A stretch of 64,000 nucleotides of DNA from Artemisia argyi (taxonomy: Eukaryota; Streptophyta; Magnoliopsida; Asterales; Asteraceae). The position numbers and the translations under genes were made by a program. The stretch lies in NCBI GenBank assembly GCA_030686995.1, contig CM060685.1, positions 24,226,065 to 24,290,064 on the forward strand. Reading direction: 5' to 3'. Under the pieces are notes generated by a model. The model did no database searches, was not told the origin of the DNA, and was given only the letters and a program-made list of their open reading frames with translations. Position 1 is the first letter of the stretch; each line of letters starts with the position of its first letter. Below, piece by piece: positions 32,423-46,338 of the stretch.

Positions 32423-35400
32423 ATGTCATATCACATACCATTCGATTTACAAGTGGAGATAATGGAATGGCTTCCGACCGGATCATTGGTTAAATTTAGA
32501 GCTGTTTCAAGAGCATGGAATTTGAGGGCCGAAGAAGAAGTTTCTCGTCGTCTGAGGCCGGTAACGATATCTTTTATAGAAAACAATTGTTTGAAAATTG
32601 TGACAACCACAGCGGAGGGTGCTATACTTGAGCAATATAGCCACGAAAAGCTGCTCCACCGACAAGAATTGGAAGCAAAACAATTGCTAGCTAGGTGGAT
32701 GGAGCAGCAGGGTATGTCTCGTACTATGATTTTTTTTTTATCCTTTTAGATGATGATAATGTATATGTATTGTTTATTAAATTAACCAATGGCCTATATT
32801 TACATCTTGTTAGGTACCGAATCTGGTGGAGTGGAAGGGGACGATCTTGTCGAGTCGAGTGAAAGTTTCAAACATCTACCAGATTCTTCCCTTGCTGCTT
32901 ATGGTAACTGTTGTATATCCAATCATGCGTAATCAAGTAGAAAGAATGCAATAACAAAATGTATAAATCGAAAAGTTATAACAAACCAGATTTGTCAGAT
33001 GTAACCGAATGCAAGAACATGATTGAGGCACGTGTTTGACACGCTTCCCTTAAAACAGATTCGCCACCTATTCGGCGTCTATTTCCCAGGGTACAACAAT
33101 CGAAGCAGTTAAACTGCCGGAATTGAAGTTATGCCTGAAATTTTCACTGGACAAACTTGTGATTCGCATGGAAAAAGAAAAATCCCAAAAGCAAACATTA
33201 GTATGTGTTATCTTAGTGTGGTGCTCCTTTCTCTTATCTTTTCAATGATCACATATAGCTAGACTATATAGGTGATTCAAAAACTGTTCATAGTTAATAT
33301 GCAATTAACTACCATAAAAACTGATTTAATTTTCGAGTAACGGTCATAGTTATTATCTAATCTACTTTATAATGTATTTAGGATATCTATATTTAGAAGT
33401 CTTAAAATGTTTAAGACCAAAAACATTTCTTTAATAGGAAAGATGCATACACATATAATTAAAAGCCTAGAAATTTAAATGTCTTTAAAAAGTATAGGTT
33501 GTTACAATTATAACTTTCAATGCTTATAATCTTTTAAGACTTACAAGAAAAGAAGCATAGTGTACACCACTTTAATGCACAAACTAAATCAATAATAATA
33601 ATAAAAAAAACATAATGCTATTTTATGTAGTCAATTAATTAACTGGTCAATAAATACAATTAATACAATTATTAAAACACCCCTTACGTAAGAAATACAA
33701 ATTATCAAGCATATTGTACAAACAAATTAAACACAATTGCTATATTAAATGTCACTAATACAAATAATAAAGCACATTATACAAATATTCAAGCCCGAAT
33801 GGGCAACGGGCCAAATGGGCTTGATCCCGAATGGGTGCGGGCCAAACGCGTTCGAGCCCGAATGGGCACGAGCCAACGGGCACGGGTTAAACGAAATTCT
33901 TGATATCCGTAAATTTATTGTCAAAAAGAACATAATAAACTAAAATACATAATTCACCGAAAATTTTAATTTCAGGGTACCCGCCGCTGCAACGCACGGG
34001 TACACTGCTAGTATTATTAACAACCATAAAGCATGCCGTTAATCAAAATATTAATCAGTAATTAACCGACCATTAATATGTTGTTACAAGTTTGACACTT
34101 TCAAAGCTTACACCATTTCGTTTCAGACACCACAATTTGAGATCGATATCCCATTCACACTACAATTGGTGAAAATGCAATTTTCGACCAACGTATTTGC
34201 CAACAGTAACCTCCTCTTTTCATTCCTTGACTTGTCAACTAATGTGATCCCTAGGTTTTCTTACATCAACCTAGATGTTCAGTATTAACATATACAGTGT
34301 TGTAGCCGAGTTAGCAGGGGCCATGTGCAAAAGTTTATGTGATTCCTAAACATGACAATATAGATATATTTATAACCGTCTAGCTTTAATTTTTTTGAAT
34401 TCTTCATCACTTTCGACCACTTAAAGAAAAGTTTAATAAATATTTAGAACATAATTTCATGTATCGTTAACATTTTGGTGTTGGAAGTTAATTTTGAAGC
34501 CCCCAAATATATAAAGGTATATATATCTTGAGGCCCCTAAAAGTTTGCGGCCCCATAGCTCGCACACCCTCGATAACCGCTCTGACACATATTGATACAA
34601 CTGTTTTTAGCATACGTATGCCACTTGAAGCATTCGGGAAAACCTTACTCTTTGCTATCTTATGCCAGGTGGATCCGCTTTCAAGCACCTCCGCAACTAT
34701 CTAAACAGCTATTCAAGTGAAACCAATCACCCTGCAGAATATCCATCGCCAACTGGTAACGTACATTTAAAATCCTCCGTTTGATTGCGCTACTTGTTTT
34801 GGTTTATTTTGCCGAATTGCAAATCCTAGAGCATGTTATCGTTATTTATATACTCTATTGTTCATGCCTCTTTTTTGTTTTATTTTCAATTCTTGTTACT
34901 ATGATAGTATCACTGCACTTGGAAAGTTGGAGATAAATTGTAAATCTTTTTTATATTTTCACAAGCACTTTTGATCTTTTGCATGATCTTTTTTATTCTG
35001 AAGTCTTGCAACAAACCAAACGTTCTTGTCATTTCTGTAATTTGTAATTAAAAACAATGAGACTAGAATTGAGAGCAAAATGAAATTGTTGTAATTATTT
35101 GAGGCTACACCATTTTGGGCTGATCAAGGTTCGGTAACTATTAAATGGCCAGTCCAAGCAGCTAACTGATCTCAACCTACATCAGCCCTTGGAAATGCTA
35201 ACTTTGCACTTTCTTAATAGGTACTAAAGCTAAAGCGAAAGGAGAATCTGTTCGCAAGCGCCCACGCCAGGATCTTGGCGACTCAAGTGAAGCTTTTGCT
35301 GAAAATCTGAACCATTCTCCAGATTCATCCATTGCTGCTCGTGGTAACATCTTATCTTATCTTCTTTTCTTCTCTCTCTCTCTATTTTTCAATTATTAAC

Positions 35401-35743
35401 CGTATCTTAGAAAGATTGAAGAAACACTTAAAGTCAATTTTGGCACTGCACAAACCACTTGAAAAGAGATCTAACTCGAATATATGATAAGCGCCTCATT
35501 CCTTAAACCATCGTCTTATATGATAAGCGCCTAGAAGACTTTTGTTACAATTATTCTTCTATTAAGTCAACATGACCATATAGCTCATGCTTGACTAGAA
35601 CTGATCATGCCACAAACACACGTCATTTATATAGAATCACATGGAAAATTTCAATTTACTCTTGCCTTATTATGGCAGGAAGATCCATTTTCAAGCGCCT
35701 CCACAGGTATCTCATTGGCGAGTCACATGAAACCCATGCCTAG
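32423..35743 (+). CDS. Multi-exon F-box gene with duplicated exons, copy 2
   Basis: Exons predicted from copy 1: 32423-32711, A1 32814-32903, B1 34669-34755, A2 35221-35343, B2 from 35679 to the TAG ending at 35743. I saw no change in these exons relative to copy 1. The upstream poly-T is much shorter here (about 20 instead of about 46), which might alter promoter spacing. Function, splicing and the meaning of the B2 stop are as uncertain as in copy 1. Confidence 0.58.
33974..34011 (+). mobile_element. Helitron 3' terminus, copy 2
   Basis: Same hairpin and CTAG end as at 8577-8614; one base restores an extra GTAC symmetry next to the hairpin (GGGTACCC). Confidence 0.65.
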
Positions 35744-36031
35744 AAACCCAACCCTGCAGCTGATCCATCAACATCTACTGGTAACAGCAACTGATTTTGA
35801 CCATATGATTACTTATATTTAGTATGAGTTTTGGATTGTTTTGATTTATTTTACTAAAATGCAATCTTACATTTTACCATCTCTTATACTTCAGTTAAAG
35901 AACTCTGGAATGTTTTGCGAAATGACCTTCTATTCATTTTATGGCTTTATGTATTTGGCATGGTATTATTCATGTGCTTGTGTTATGCAGTTAAGTAACC
36001 TTGAGCCTTGTAATTTTAAACAAACTAATAG

Positions 36032-36181
36032 GTACCAACGCTGAAGTTGGAGTTCAAGAGGCTCAAGTTTTTAAAAGAGGACCTGTTCTTGAGTCCCTCC
36101 CTCCCCCCCCCCCCCCCCCCCCCCCCTTCCCCTCAAGGTACTTGGCGAGTCGAGTGAGAACTTTGTTTAGTATCCGTATCA
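36032..36181 (+). pseudogene. Third A-type exon with longer poly-C, copy 2
   Basis: As at 10635-10780, with 24 C at 36103-36126. The different C count puts the A-exon core in a different frame from copy 1. Confidence 0.55.
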
Positions 36182-36811
36182 TCATCATCACATTGATTTG
36201 ACCTTTTTAATGACTAAATCTAATTACTACTTATAAACTCTGTGGAATGAATCTAGTTATTATGATGTATCACCTATGTACTTGACTTATGCGTATGTAC
36301 AAGGCCGTCTTTAGGGGAGTGCAATGGGTGTCATTGCACACGGCCACCACTTGACGAGGGCCACAAGATTTCATGCACTTCTATATTATATCTACACAAT
36401 ATGAGCGTTGGGTTTGATTATTTCATGCACTACTGGTATATGTGTTTTTAGGGGCCTCTGTGTGGTATTGGCACGGGGCCACCGGAATCAATGAGACAAG
36501 CCAACATATGTAAATTTAATTGGGTATGTGTGGTTATGATAACCTCTTTTCATCTTGAGCTAATGGCAAACTTGTCTTTTCTTCTCTTTTAACCATTGGG
36601 TTGGTCGAACTGAATATGAAAAGCGGTTTGGTTTTTGCTGTTCTAGCGAAGCGAGGATTATTTGACTAACAAGTGAAGTGGGTCAACTTTTTGGGTCTAA
36701 CCGAATATGAAAGGCGGTTTTCGGTTGGTTTTAAACCGAAACCAAATTGTGTAACCTGTTTTGAGGTTCATGGTATTTTTTTTAGTAATAGATAGAAACA
36801 TAAATGAGAAT

Positions 36812-36906
36812 TGCCAATGGTGCGTTATTCAGTTGATAATGGGTGAAACATCTTTGCACCTAACAAGCACAAGGTCAAAGGTTGAATCTTGGCACCTTAT
36901 AGCCAC
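36812..36906 (+). mobile_element. SINE-like fragment, copy 2
   Basis: Equivalent of 11411-11505. Confidence 0.35.
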
Positions 36907-37417
36907 AACCGCTGAGTGAGTCATGTATGCTCCCCATATTACATTATGGAAAGACACCTGATTGTGAGCCGTTTTTATTTAGTGGCAATTTTAACTATCT
37001 TACAATTTTTTCACCACAAATTTAACTCACATGTCCTAAGCAGGAGTTGAACCTATAACCATTTGGTTTGAGAGTTTCTGACACAACATGTGATACCATT
37101 GGGACAAAAAGCCCTTTGATAATTGTGAACCAGTTTGAGTTACCGGTTATTAACCTCTTTGCACATAACATAAATGAGAATCGTGGGATGCACTTTAGTC
37201 TCTGGACATACCCCTCTTCACACGGCTTTTTAAATATCTACACGCCATGTATCCTTTGATTTTCACCTAAACACCATTTGTCTACTTTGTTTTTCCATTC
37301 CTTTGCCATTATATCTACTTTTTGAGTCTGCAAATCTTCATTCACAAATTTTGATAGTTACATATAAAAATTCACTAAGACTTGATAGCTAGATTGACTG
37401 CCACGTTACCAATTATC

Positions 37418-37715
37418 TCAAGTTCACAGGTCTGATCGCAGAAACAAAACAGAAAAACTGGAACAAACACAAACGAGCACACACGAATATAACTGGAATA
37501 AGCTTTCCAATTAACAGAAAAAATAAGCTCAAAAACTGAATCGTTTTTCACACATTACCACAGCTCGGTAATTGTGTATATATAGGTATTAGAACCGACT
37601 TTTCTAATCCTATTACAAGTCTAATACTAAACCGACTATTACTAGGATTGGACCCATAAGCTTGGAAGTCTGCTATACCCATGGGCTTGGGTCGTAGTCA
37701 GACATTAGCCCAACA
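37418..37715 (-). mobile_element. Solo LTR, present only in copy 2
   Basis: A 298-bp insert absent from copy 1 (empty site at 12012-12016), flanked by a 5-bp target duplication TTATC (37413-37417, 37716-37720). On the minus strand it starts TGTTGGGC, has a TATA-like CTATATATAC near 37575 and ends ACTTGA, so one end departs from the usual CA. Size, ends and promoter fit a solo Copia LTR. As the empty site survives in copy 1, insertion and internal recombination happened after the duplication, or the two copies derive from different haplotypes. Confidence 0.8.
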
Positions 37716-38358
37716 TTATCAACGTTTTTCATTAGAGATAATCAGTTGTCAACACTGTTCCACCTAAAATATGTTTGATAGCATACTAGGAATAGAAGCT
37801 AAAGTACAAAGTGTATTTTAGCTTATCACATGTTGACACGTACTTTTTACCCATGGACATCCACATTGTCTTTGCCTATAAATAGATTATTGTATTGAAG
37901 GAAAAAAATGTGCCTTGTATTAAAGTTTTCTAACACTTTCATGAGCCTTTTCTTCCTTTTCCAAATTTAACTAAGTCCTAGATTTTATATCTATTGGTTA
38001 GCATAATTTTTACTTAAACATAATAACTTAGGTTTTGTGTTTAAGTTTAGTGAGGAAATCACCATACTTGCATAGTCATTCAATCCTGGTTGTTATTCCA
38101 CAAACAACCGGGTATAATTCTTTGATTTACATCAATAAATAGTTAAATGTTGAAAAAGAATTATTATGCTTAAATTGTTTAATATGTAAACGTATAAACC
38201 ATTGTTAGTAGTCACATTACTTACGTGTTAATTAATACACAGTTGATAACTAACTAAACAGGAACACAAGGGGTAACCGAGCGATTTAATTTATAAAACA
38301 TTTTTATAATCCGTTTTAAAAGTTTTTAAAATCAAAATCATTTCATGGCTACTAATTA

Positions 38359-38599
38359 GTGCCAAAGCTCATTGATCCAAAGGGAGGTAGTTATTCATCT
38401 ACTGCTCCTAAACTTGAGCAAGGAAATTTTACCAAATAGAAAAAGATATTCAAATGCTTTCTCTATGGCTTGGAACCTTATCTAGTCAAGTGTTTAGATG
38501 AAGGTCTCTTTCAGCCTAAAACCATTGATAGTTTAGATAAACCTCAAGCTCAATGGAATGAGAATGACAGAAGGGTGGTCAATCTTTTAGACTTTTGAA
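38359..38599 (+). pseudogene. Copia gag fragment, copy 2
   Basis: Equivalent of 12655-12895 with the same internal stop. Confidence 0.65.
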
Positions 38600-39296
38600 A
38601 ATTTTAAGTTTAGAAAGTGATATGTCGTAGGGCGATTGGTTTATTTTGGTAATTTTCCCATTTTCTATTAAATAGTAAAACACATAGTTATGACTTGTAA
38701 ACGATTGATGATTTAATCTAAACACTTAGTTAGTATGTTTTTTCATCCTTTCTTTACTTGTTTAAGACTTTACGCATGAATAGCATCCTTTTGATTTCTC
38801 TTAAGTAGTTAGATTGTTTCATGTCGTTAAAGGAAAAGTTTGAGGCCTGCTTTACGAAGCGATTCTGTTAATTCTTCATTGAGGAAAATTTCGGGTTTGA
38901 TGTTATGATTCACATCGCCTCGATCTTGGTTCATTTAAAGATATTAAAAATGTGTTTGCTTTGTTACAAAAGCGCCATGTAAAATCACACCCATATGTCT
39001 CTCATGGTTCATAGGAATAGACATTTAATTCGATTTGGTTAGTTTGGTTTAGTGATTCTATTGGTGCTTCATTTTTGTAACAAACTATTGTAATGCTGCT
39101 CTTTTGATGAAAATGCAGCCTAAAAAAAATAAATAAAAAAAATAAAAATAAATAACTAATTAATTGGTCTAAAGGCGGAAGAAATTATAAAACCCAAACA
39201 CTTAAACCATTGACCCAATTTGCATGTACTTTTTATACAACTTTTCACGATTTCTATAAAACCCTAAAAAAATTCTGCCACAAACATCATATCACA

Positions 39297-40402
39297 ATGT
39301 CAGATCACATACCATTTGATTTACAAGTAGAAATCATCAAAAGGCTTCCGACCAAATCGTTACTTAAATTTAGAGCTGTTTCGAAAGCATGGAAGTCATT
39401 GATCCATAGCGCGAAGTTTATTGCCGATTATAACCCTCAGTCACAACATTTGCTTATACGTTCTGGATTCTACCAAAGAGATGTGTGTAAATATGAGTAC
39501 AAATTTGATACGATTGTAGACGATGATACTTTTCCCCAACATAAATTTTCTCTGACGGTTCCTTCGTATGATAATATGTTCAAAGATGTAATTGGCTACT
39601 CTCACGGATTGTTTTGCTTGTTTGGTCGTTAACCGGATACACACAATGTAGTTTACGGGGCTGTTATATGGAATCCGTCTATCAGAAAATCGGTAGATAT
39701 TATTGTACCTAATTTGTCAGGTAGATCATCTTTTCTTGGTTTTGGGGTTTGTCGTGACACTAATGAACCTAAGATTGTTAAGATTAATGAGATTATAACT
39801 GATTTATTCTCATACGAAGTTGAAGTTTTTACATTAAGATCGGGTTTGTGGAGAAGACCAGTTAATAAATTGACTAATATATGGTTTCGACACGAATCTG
39901 CTAATACGGTATCTATAGACGGGTTTATTTATTGGTTTGCTTCATATGATGGATTTTATACTTTGTTTCATTTGATTTGACAGTTGAAGAATTTAAACAT
40001 GTATACCTCCCAGATAAGTTAGCATTTGGCAATGACAGATCCTTAAAACATAGTCTACTGTATGAACTAAGGGAGTCTCTTGCTGTGCTTATATACGAAT
40101 GTAAGGCTGGTAAACAAGTTTATAAAGTATGGAGGATGGACAATGGTATTTCTATATCATTTACGGAGATATTTACTATTAACTTACCGTATGCGTCACT
40201 ACCGAGAATTCTCGGATTTAGAAATAATGGAGAACTTATAATGGAAATAAGAGATGATGATCATGATTCATTCATACCTGTAGCTTGTGAACCTGGATCA
40301 GAACGCATGAATAGAATTGGGATTTCTGGAAATTATTACGGTTCATTGTTTGTGAGCTCCTACAAGGAATCACTACTACTGCTTAATCAACCAAATATGT
40401 AG
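39297..40402 (+). pseudogene. F-box/FBA pseudogene, copy 2
   Basis: Same gene as 13593-14698, with the same TAA and the same one-base loss. A few substitutions separate the copies (for example T-to-I in VDDD context near 39514 and I-to-R near 40038). Confidence 0.88.
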
Positions 40403-41449
40403 ATGAAATTATTTTAATTAGCAACCTAAGGTTTGATTCCCGTTAGGCAATGCAAGTTATTTATGTTCGACGTTTTTATTTCAAAACAAGAAATCTCATA
40501 TTTAATGGCAAATCACTTGTTTGGATAACAGCTTAATTAAACTAGACATATTATTCGTTGAATCATTTGAGCTTGTAGATGCATCAATGTTATATTTTTC
40601 ATAACATCACATGCCACATAATTATTAATTTATGATTTGAAGCAAGTTTAGAGACGGTAAGGCAATATTTTTCTATTCTTGATTCTTGCTTGCATTTAGA
40701 GGCTGAAAGGCAATATTCCCTTTTGCAACTCTTGATTCTTGCATTTAGAGGCTGAAAGCCAATATCCAATATTCTTGCATTTTTTTTTTTTTTTTTTTTT
40801 TGCTAACTTATATGTAGTCTTCTTCCATGTTAATTGCAATTTGCAACTCTTTGTTAAGAACTATTACACCAGCACCTATGATCTAATTCTTTAAGTTATC
40901 ACATTTTGGTTGATCATATATTTAATTATGCTGATCTGGACCAACCAATTATATTCCGGTCTAATAAAGTATGGACATTGATTTTTCCGTATCTTCCATA
41001 TCTATATGATGTACGCATATTCTACAAAGTCGGCCATTGACTTTTTATATAATTTAACAAATCTGACATATGATTTGAATCTTTCTAACTATCACTCATT
41101 GACTTCCACAGCTCCACTGTTGCAAAATTTTAGATACACTTGACTTTGTTATTAGTGTATACTCAGTTCCCTATTCAGATAGCGTCTTTCTTGAACACAG
41201 TTTATGCATAAAACTGTAGCAATGCCAAACTGGTCCTACTTTATAAAAAAATGATATTGATAGTGTCCCTTTCTAACAACCTGAAGCTGCAACATTATTT
41301 TTTGTTATGATATGAGATGACTCTGTGAAAAAGTCTACTGCATTTGAGATACTACTATTAAATATTATGATTAAGTATTGGTAAGATCAGTATATATACT
41401 AATAACGGGCTTCCGTCCATATTCATAAATAGATATCTAAGCATCATCC

Positions 41450-44445
41450 ATGAGTGGAAGTATGAGGACATTGCCTCATTTTCCTATTTCTTTTCTTGTC
41501 GTTTTCATATGCAGCAGCAGCAGCCTTGTTTCTGTTGAAACACGGTGCATTGAGAGGGAGCAAAGAGCACTACTTCAGTTAAAAAATGGGTTAGTGGATG
41601 ATTATGGCATTCTATCTTCTTGGAGTAGTCATAAAAGCTCAATTGATTGCTGCTCGTGGAGAGGTGTAACTTGCAGCAACAGAACTCATCATGTCACAAT
41701 GCTCGATCTTCATGGATATTGGTCAGATGATCTTGGTGAGCGAGTTGAACTTGCTGGTGACATCAACTCTTCGCTGCTTGGGTTGAAACACTTGCAACAT
41801 TTGGACCTCAGTTTTAGTAGCTTCACCAGGATTCCAGAATTCATCGGCTCCCTCACAAAACTTCGCTACCTCAACCTTTCCATCATTAACTTTGAGGTAT
41901 CCAAAGTCCCCCCTCAATTGGGGAACCTTTCATACTTAGAAACTCTTGATATGTCATATTCTACCATTACTTTGAAAAACACAGAGTGGCTCTCTAAACT
42001 TTCTTCGCTCGAATACTTAGACCTCAGTTATTTGGACCTGAGTGATTCTAATAATCTGTTAGAAAATGTGATCACACGGCTTCCTTCACTTTTAGAACTA
42101 AGGATAGATAGCTCTCTTCTTCCCGAAATTCCTGCAAATAAATTTTATCCAGTCACCAATTTCTCAAGGTCTCTGTCTATTTTAGATCTCTCCACTAACT
42201 ATCTTCCCTCCTATTCGATATATCCTTGGTTATTCAACTTCAGTGGAAGCCTTACAGATATCAACCTCTCCTACAATGAGTTGTTTGGTACCATTCCTGA
42301 AGCTTTTGGTGCATTTAAGTTCCTGCAGAACTTAGATTTGACAACGAATGTCCTTAAAGGCGGTATTCCAAAATCATTTGGGAACTTCAGCAAGTTAGTT
42401 TCGCTAAATTTAGCTGGGAACAATCTCAAAGACGACCTTCCGAGTTTGTTCCATGTCTTGAGAGGGAAAAGAAGTCTATTCAAGTTTTGGATCTGAGTTA
42501 TAACAAGATAAGCGGTTCCTTGCCCGATTTTACAACATTCACCACTTTGAAAGAATTATATCTTAAAGGTAATAAGATAAGGGGACCTTTCCCTGAAAAT
42601 TTTGAGCAAATCTCAAATCTTTTCATCCTTGATTTGGCTGATAACCAGATTAGTGGATTTCTCCCAAATCTGTCAGCTCTTTCTTCGTTGAGGGAGTTAT
42701 ATTTTGAGAGAAATCGTTTGCAAGGGACTTTAGGAGAAAAGATTATGCCACTTACGCAGCTACAATTCTTGGGGGCCTCTTCAAACCTCTTGAATGGTAC
42801 AATCTCCGAAACTCACCTAAAGAATCTTTCTCATCTAGTTTATCTTGATCTCTCACATAACTCCCTGGTTCTCGAACTCGATTCAAACTGGTCTCCAACT
42901 TGTTCGCTCGACGTCATTTCTTTGTCAGCTTGCAAGTTGGGTCCTGCTTTCCCAGCTTGGTTACAAACTCAGAAGAATTTCTCCATAATTGATATCTCCA
43001 ATGCTCAAATCAACGACTCAGTTCCTGACTGGTTCTGGGTGCAGTTAATGCCAAGTTTTCGTTACCTAAATCTCTCATCTAATCAAATTCATGGTGTGGT
43101 ACCAAATCTGATGTATGGGGACCAACCTTACATTGATTTAAGCTCTAATAACTTTTCTGGACCTGTACCATTGTTTCCTTCTGGCACTCAAAAACTAAAT
43201 TTGTATAACAATAAGTTTTCAGGGTCAGTTCCCTTTCTGTGTAATTTCAACACAATAGGCAGACTTGATCTATCAAAAAACCAATTGTCAGGAGAGCTTC
43301 CGAAATGCTGGATGAACTTAACTCAGCTCTTTTTTCTTAATCTTGAGAGCAATAACTTTTCTGGGGCGATCCCCTCATCAATAGGGTTCCTTTCGTATAT
43401 TGAAATGTTGAGTTTTCGTAGCAACAGCCTCACGGGAGAGCTGCCATCTTCCTTACAGAACTGTACCTTGCTTCAACTTCTTGATATTGGGGATAATAAC
43501 CTATATGGTCCCATACCTGGGTGGATCGGGGAAAGCCTGACTGAGCTGCGTATTCTTAGCTTACCATCTAATGGGTTCAATGGTACTTTGCCTACAAGTT
43601 TCTGCAGGCTTTCGAAGATGAAAATATTGGATGTCTCTGTCAATAATATCTCTGGAACCATACCCAAATGCCTTAGCAACTTGAAAGGCATAGCACAGAG
43701 ACTAACAGAAGTTGTGTTTTTAGGGATAAATATCGTTGGATTGGAACGTACTAGGCTCACCCTTAGTCGAGATACGTATGTGTTTCAAGCATTGTTGCAA
43801 TGGAAAGGAAGAAAATATGAATACAGTAGTACCTTGGGTCTGGTAACTAGCCTTGATCTTTCTAGCAATATGTTGAGCGGAGAAATACCAAGTGAGATCA
43901 CCCGTCTTACAGGACTCATTGCTTTAAACCTTTCAAGGAACAACTTAACGGGGCACATTCCTCAAGATATTGGAAAACTAAGATGGTTGGATTTCCTAGA
44001 TGTGTCTAGAAACCTTCTAGTAGGCAGCATTCCGACAAGCCTTTCACAGTTAGCCAATCTCGGCATGCTCGACCTTTCTAACAACAACTTGTCAGGTAGG
44101 ATACCAACTAGCACTCAGCTACAGAGCTTTGGTGCTTCACCTTACAATGGGAATCCTGCACTTTGTGGGCTTCCACTTCCTAATGTATGCCCAGAAGATA
44201 TCATCCCTCAAACCCCACATACTACACTAGGAACCGATGTTGAAGAAGACCAAGATAGGCTCATAACTCGAGGGTTTTTCATTAGTCTTTCCATCGGATC
44301 AGCCTTTGGATTTTGGGGAGTTTGTGGTGCTTTGGTTGTCAATGATGCATGGAGATATGCATACTACGAGTTCATGAACCATGTCAAAGATTGGATCTGT
44401 GTAGTGATACTTGTGAACTACAACAGGTTGAAGACGCGGTTCTGA
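41450..44445 (+). pseudogene. LRR receptor-like protein, full length but with one frameshift
   Basis: About 1000 codons in two overlapping frames (41450-42496 and 42487-44445). Order: signal peptide, LRRNT_2 cap (CIEREQRALL, DCCSWRGVTC), more than 20 extracellular LRRs of the L-x-x-L-x-L-x-x-N-x-L-x-G-x-I-P type, an island-like break near TRLTLSRDTYVFQALL, further LRRs, the cap GNPALCGLPLPNVC, an acidic linker (VEEDQDR), a transmembrane segment (FFISLSIGSAFGFWGV) and a short basic tail. There is no kinase, so it is an RLP (EIX/Ve-like) that would work with a co-receptor at the plasma membrane. The frameshift near 42460-42480 is shared with copy 1. Unless it is a sequencing error common to both copies or tolerated, the product is truncated before most LRRs. 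Confidence 0.9.
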
Positions 44446-44679
44446 CCAAAACGCTAATACTACATGCTGTTTTCACCTCCATCAAAGATGCATGCGCGTT
44501 AAGTCCGCTCCTTGCCTCACCGCAATCATGACTATCTTTTGATTACATAGTTCCATTTTTGGATGTCATTCATTAGTATTAAAATAATTGTTTCAGAATT
44601 TCTTAGTTAAACTGTCTTACATGTTTTTGCCCTGAAAGCTAAAAAAGTTACCAATGCCATTAATACAATGTATTACTAA

Positions 44680-45090
44680 AATTAGGGGTTGCAATTTCTT
44701 ATCTGACACGAAACCCGATCTGAGACCGACACGAAAATTAACTGGTTCGGGTTGAGTCCAAATATGTTTCGGGTTGACCCATCTAACCCGTTTATTAAAC
44801 AAGTCAGGTTCGGGTTGGGTATAGGTTAAACGGTCGACCCACGAATGCGTTTAAGCTGTTTAACCCGTGTAATGTGTGAACTTGTTTAGATAAACGAGTT
44901 AAATGGGTCAACCCAAAACCCATTCAACCCATATATAGATACTGGTTAAATAGGTCATGTTCGCGTTATGCGTAAACATGTTACGTTGACATGGCTAACC
45001 CGATTATTTAAACGGGTCGGGTTTAGGTTGGATTCAAAAAGACACCAACCTGTTAACCCGACCCCGACCCGAATTTTCACACTAACATAT
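44680..45090. repeat. AACCCG/CGGGTT-rich interspersed repeat
   Basis: About 400 bp full of AACCCG, CGGGTT and GACCCG on both strands, starting near TTAGGGGTTGCAA and ending near ACCCGAATTTTCACA. This is a common type of decayed plant transposon sequence; the family was not identified. Confidence 0.5.
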
Positions 45091-46338
45091 AATCTATATC
45101 TATATATATATAAAGATTGAGTTCTCCTATTGAATGTGAGCATTAATGGTATTAGGCAAGAAACTGTATTATGCATGATTGAATTTCATACTCACTCAAA
45201 CTCACGTTTGAGTTCCTTGATGAGTTATGATATGGGATGGAGTTCAAAAGGCTGGAGAAAGTTAAAGAGCAATAAATACAACCTCATTACATCGAACCTC
45301 CAATCATATATAAAGCAACACACCAGCCCCATCAGAGACCTATCTCTCTAAAAAAAATACATCCACAGAGCCCTTCTTTGCTGCCACTAAAACCGCCCCA
45401 CCATAACTAACATCTCTCTCAGTTGTTATAGTTGGCTAGGTGGTTTTGGTAGGTGGCTTTTTTGTTGGTTTCAGTGTGTTTGTTCTTTTCATTTAGATCT
45501 ATCTGGTATTTTTAGAAGAAATGGTGAATGATTACACATCTTTATAATAAGACCCAGGTTTGCGTGTTTTTCTTATTTATTAAACTTTGTGTTTAATTGG
45601 TTAAAGTTTACTGTTTTTTTATGTTTTGAGAAACTGTAAAGGGTATATGATTTGTTCCAAGTTTTGGTTTTTATTACACATGTATATGATTCTTGATGAA
45701 GGGTATTGAAAAATTTAAAGCTTTATTTAATTTGGAGTTGTTTTTGTAAAAGAGACTGGTTGCACACCTCATATTTGATGAAATGTTTAGGTGAAAATTG
45801 TGGTGATAGTTTTGGTTTCTTTTATTTGTAGCTGTTGGAAAATGAAGAGGATCCGGTGAAGAAGCAGCAAATTATTAGTAAGTAAAGAGTTCTGCTTTTG
45901 TTTTGATATGATGGGCTTTGCATATTACTGACGGATGTCAATGGCACAGATAATGGCGAAAAGTATCTATGCTTCGTAGAAGCAATGTCAGTGAACGAGG
46001 TTTTAATGGCATAAGTTATTAATTAATGGCATAAGCTATATCAACTGAAACATGCGCACCCTCTAAAGCTTCATTTTCTAAAGCTTCCTTTTAAAGCTTT
46101 AATGAGCTTTTAGAAACCAAAATAAAACACCAAATCTGGAATGTATAAAGCTTCATTACAGGATCATTTAACATCTTATAGAAACAAAAAAAAAAAAAAA
46201 AAAAAAAAAAAACTGCCATATTAAATGCAAATTGGATTCAGGTATCGTTTGACCATGTTTACGCAAATTGGAATATTGAACTCTTATGAAAATATTGGAA
46301 TATTGGAATATAAGAGTTCATAAGAATTGAGATTGGGA

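Larger units (their letters stand above)
25422..42766. repeat. Segmental tandem duplication, copy 2
   Basis: Counterpart of 1-17063. Differences seen by eye include C/G at 2186/27600, several changes in the gag element, an 11-bp duplication near 29398, longer poly-C (24 versus 20), shorter poly-T near 32280 and the solo LTR at 37418. Beyond 42766 copy 2 continues with the rest of the RLP, which copy 1 lacks. Confidence 0.95.
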
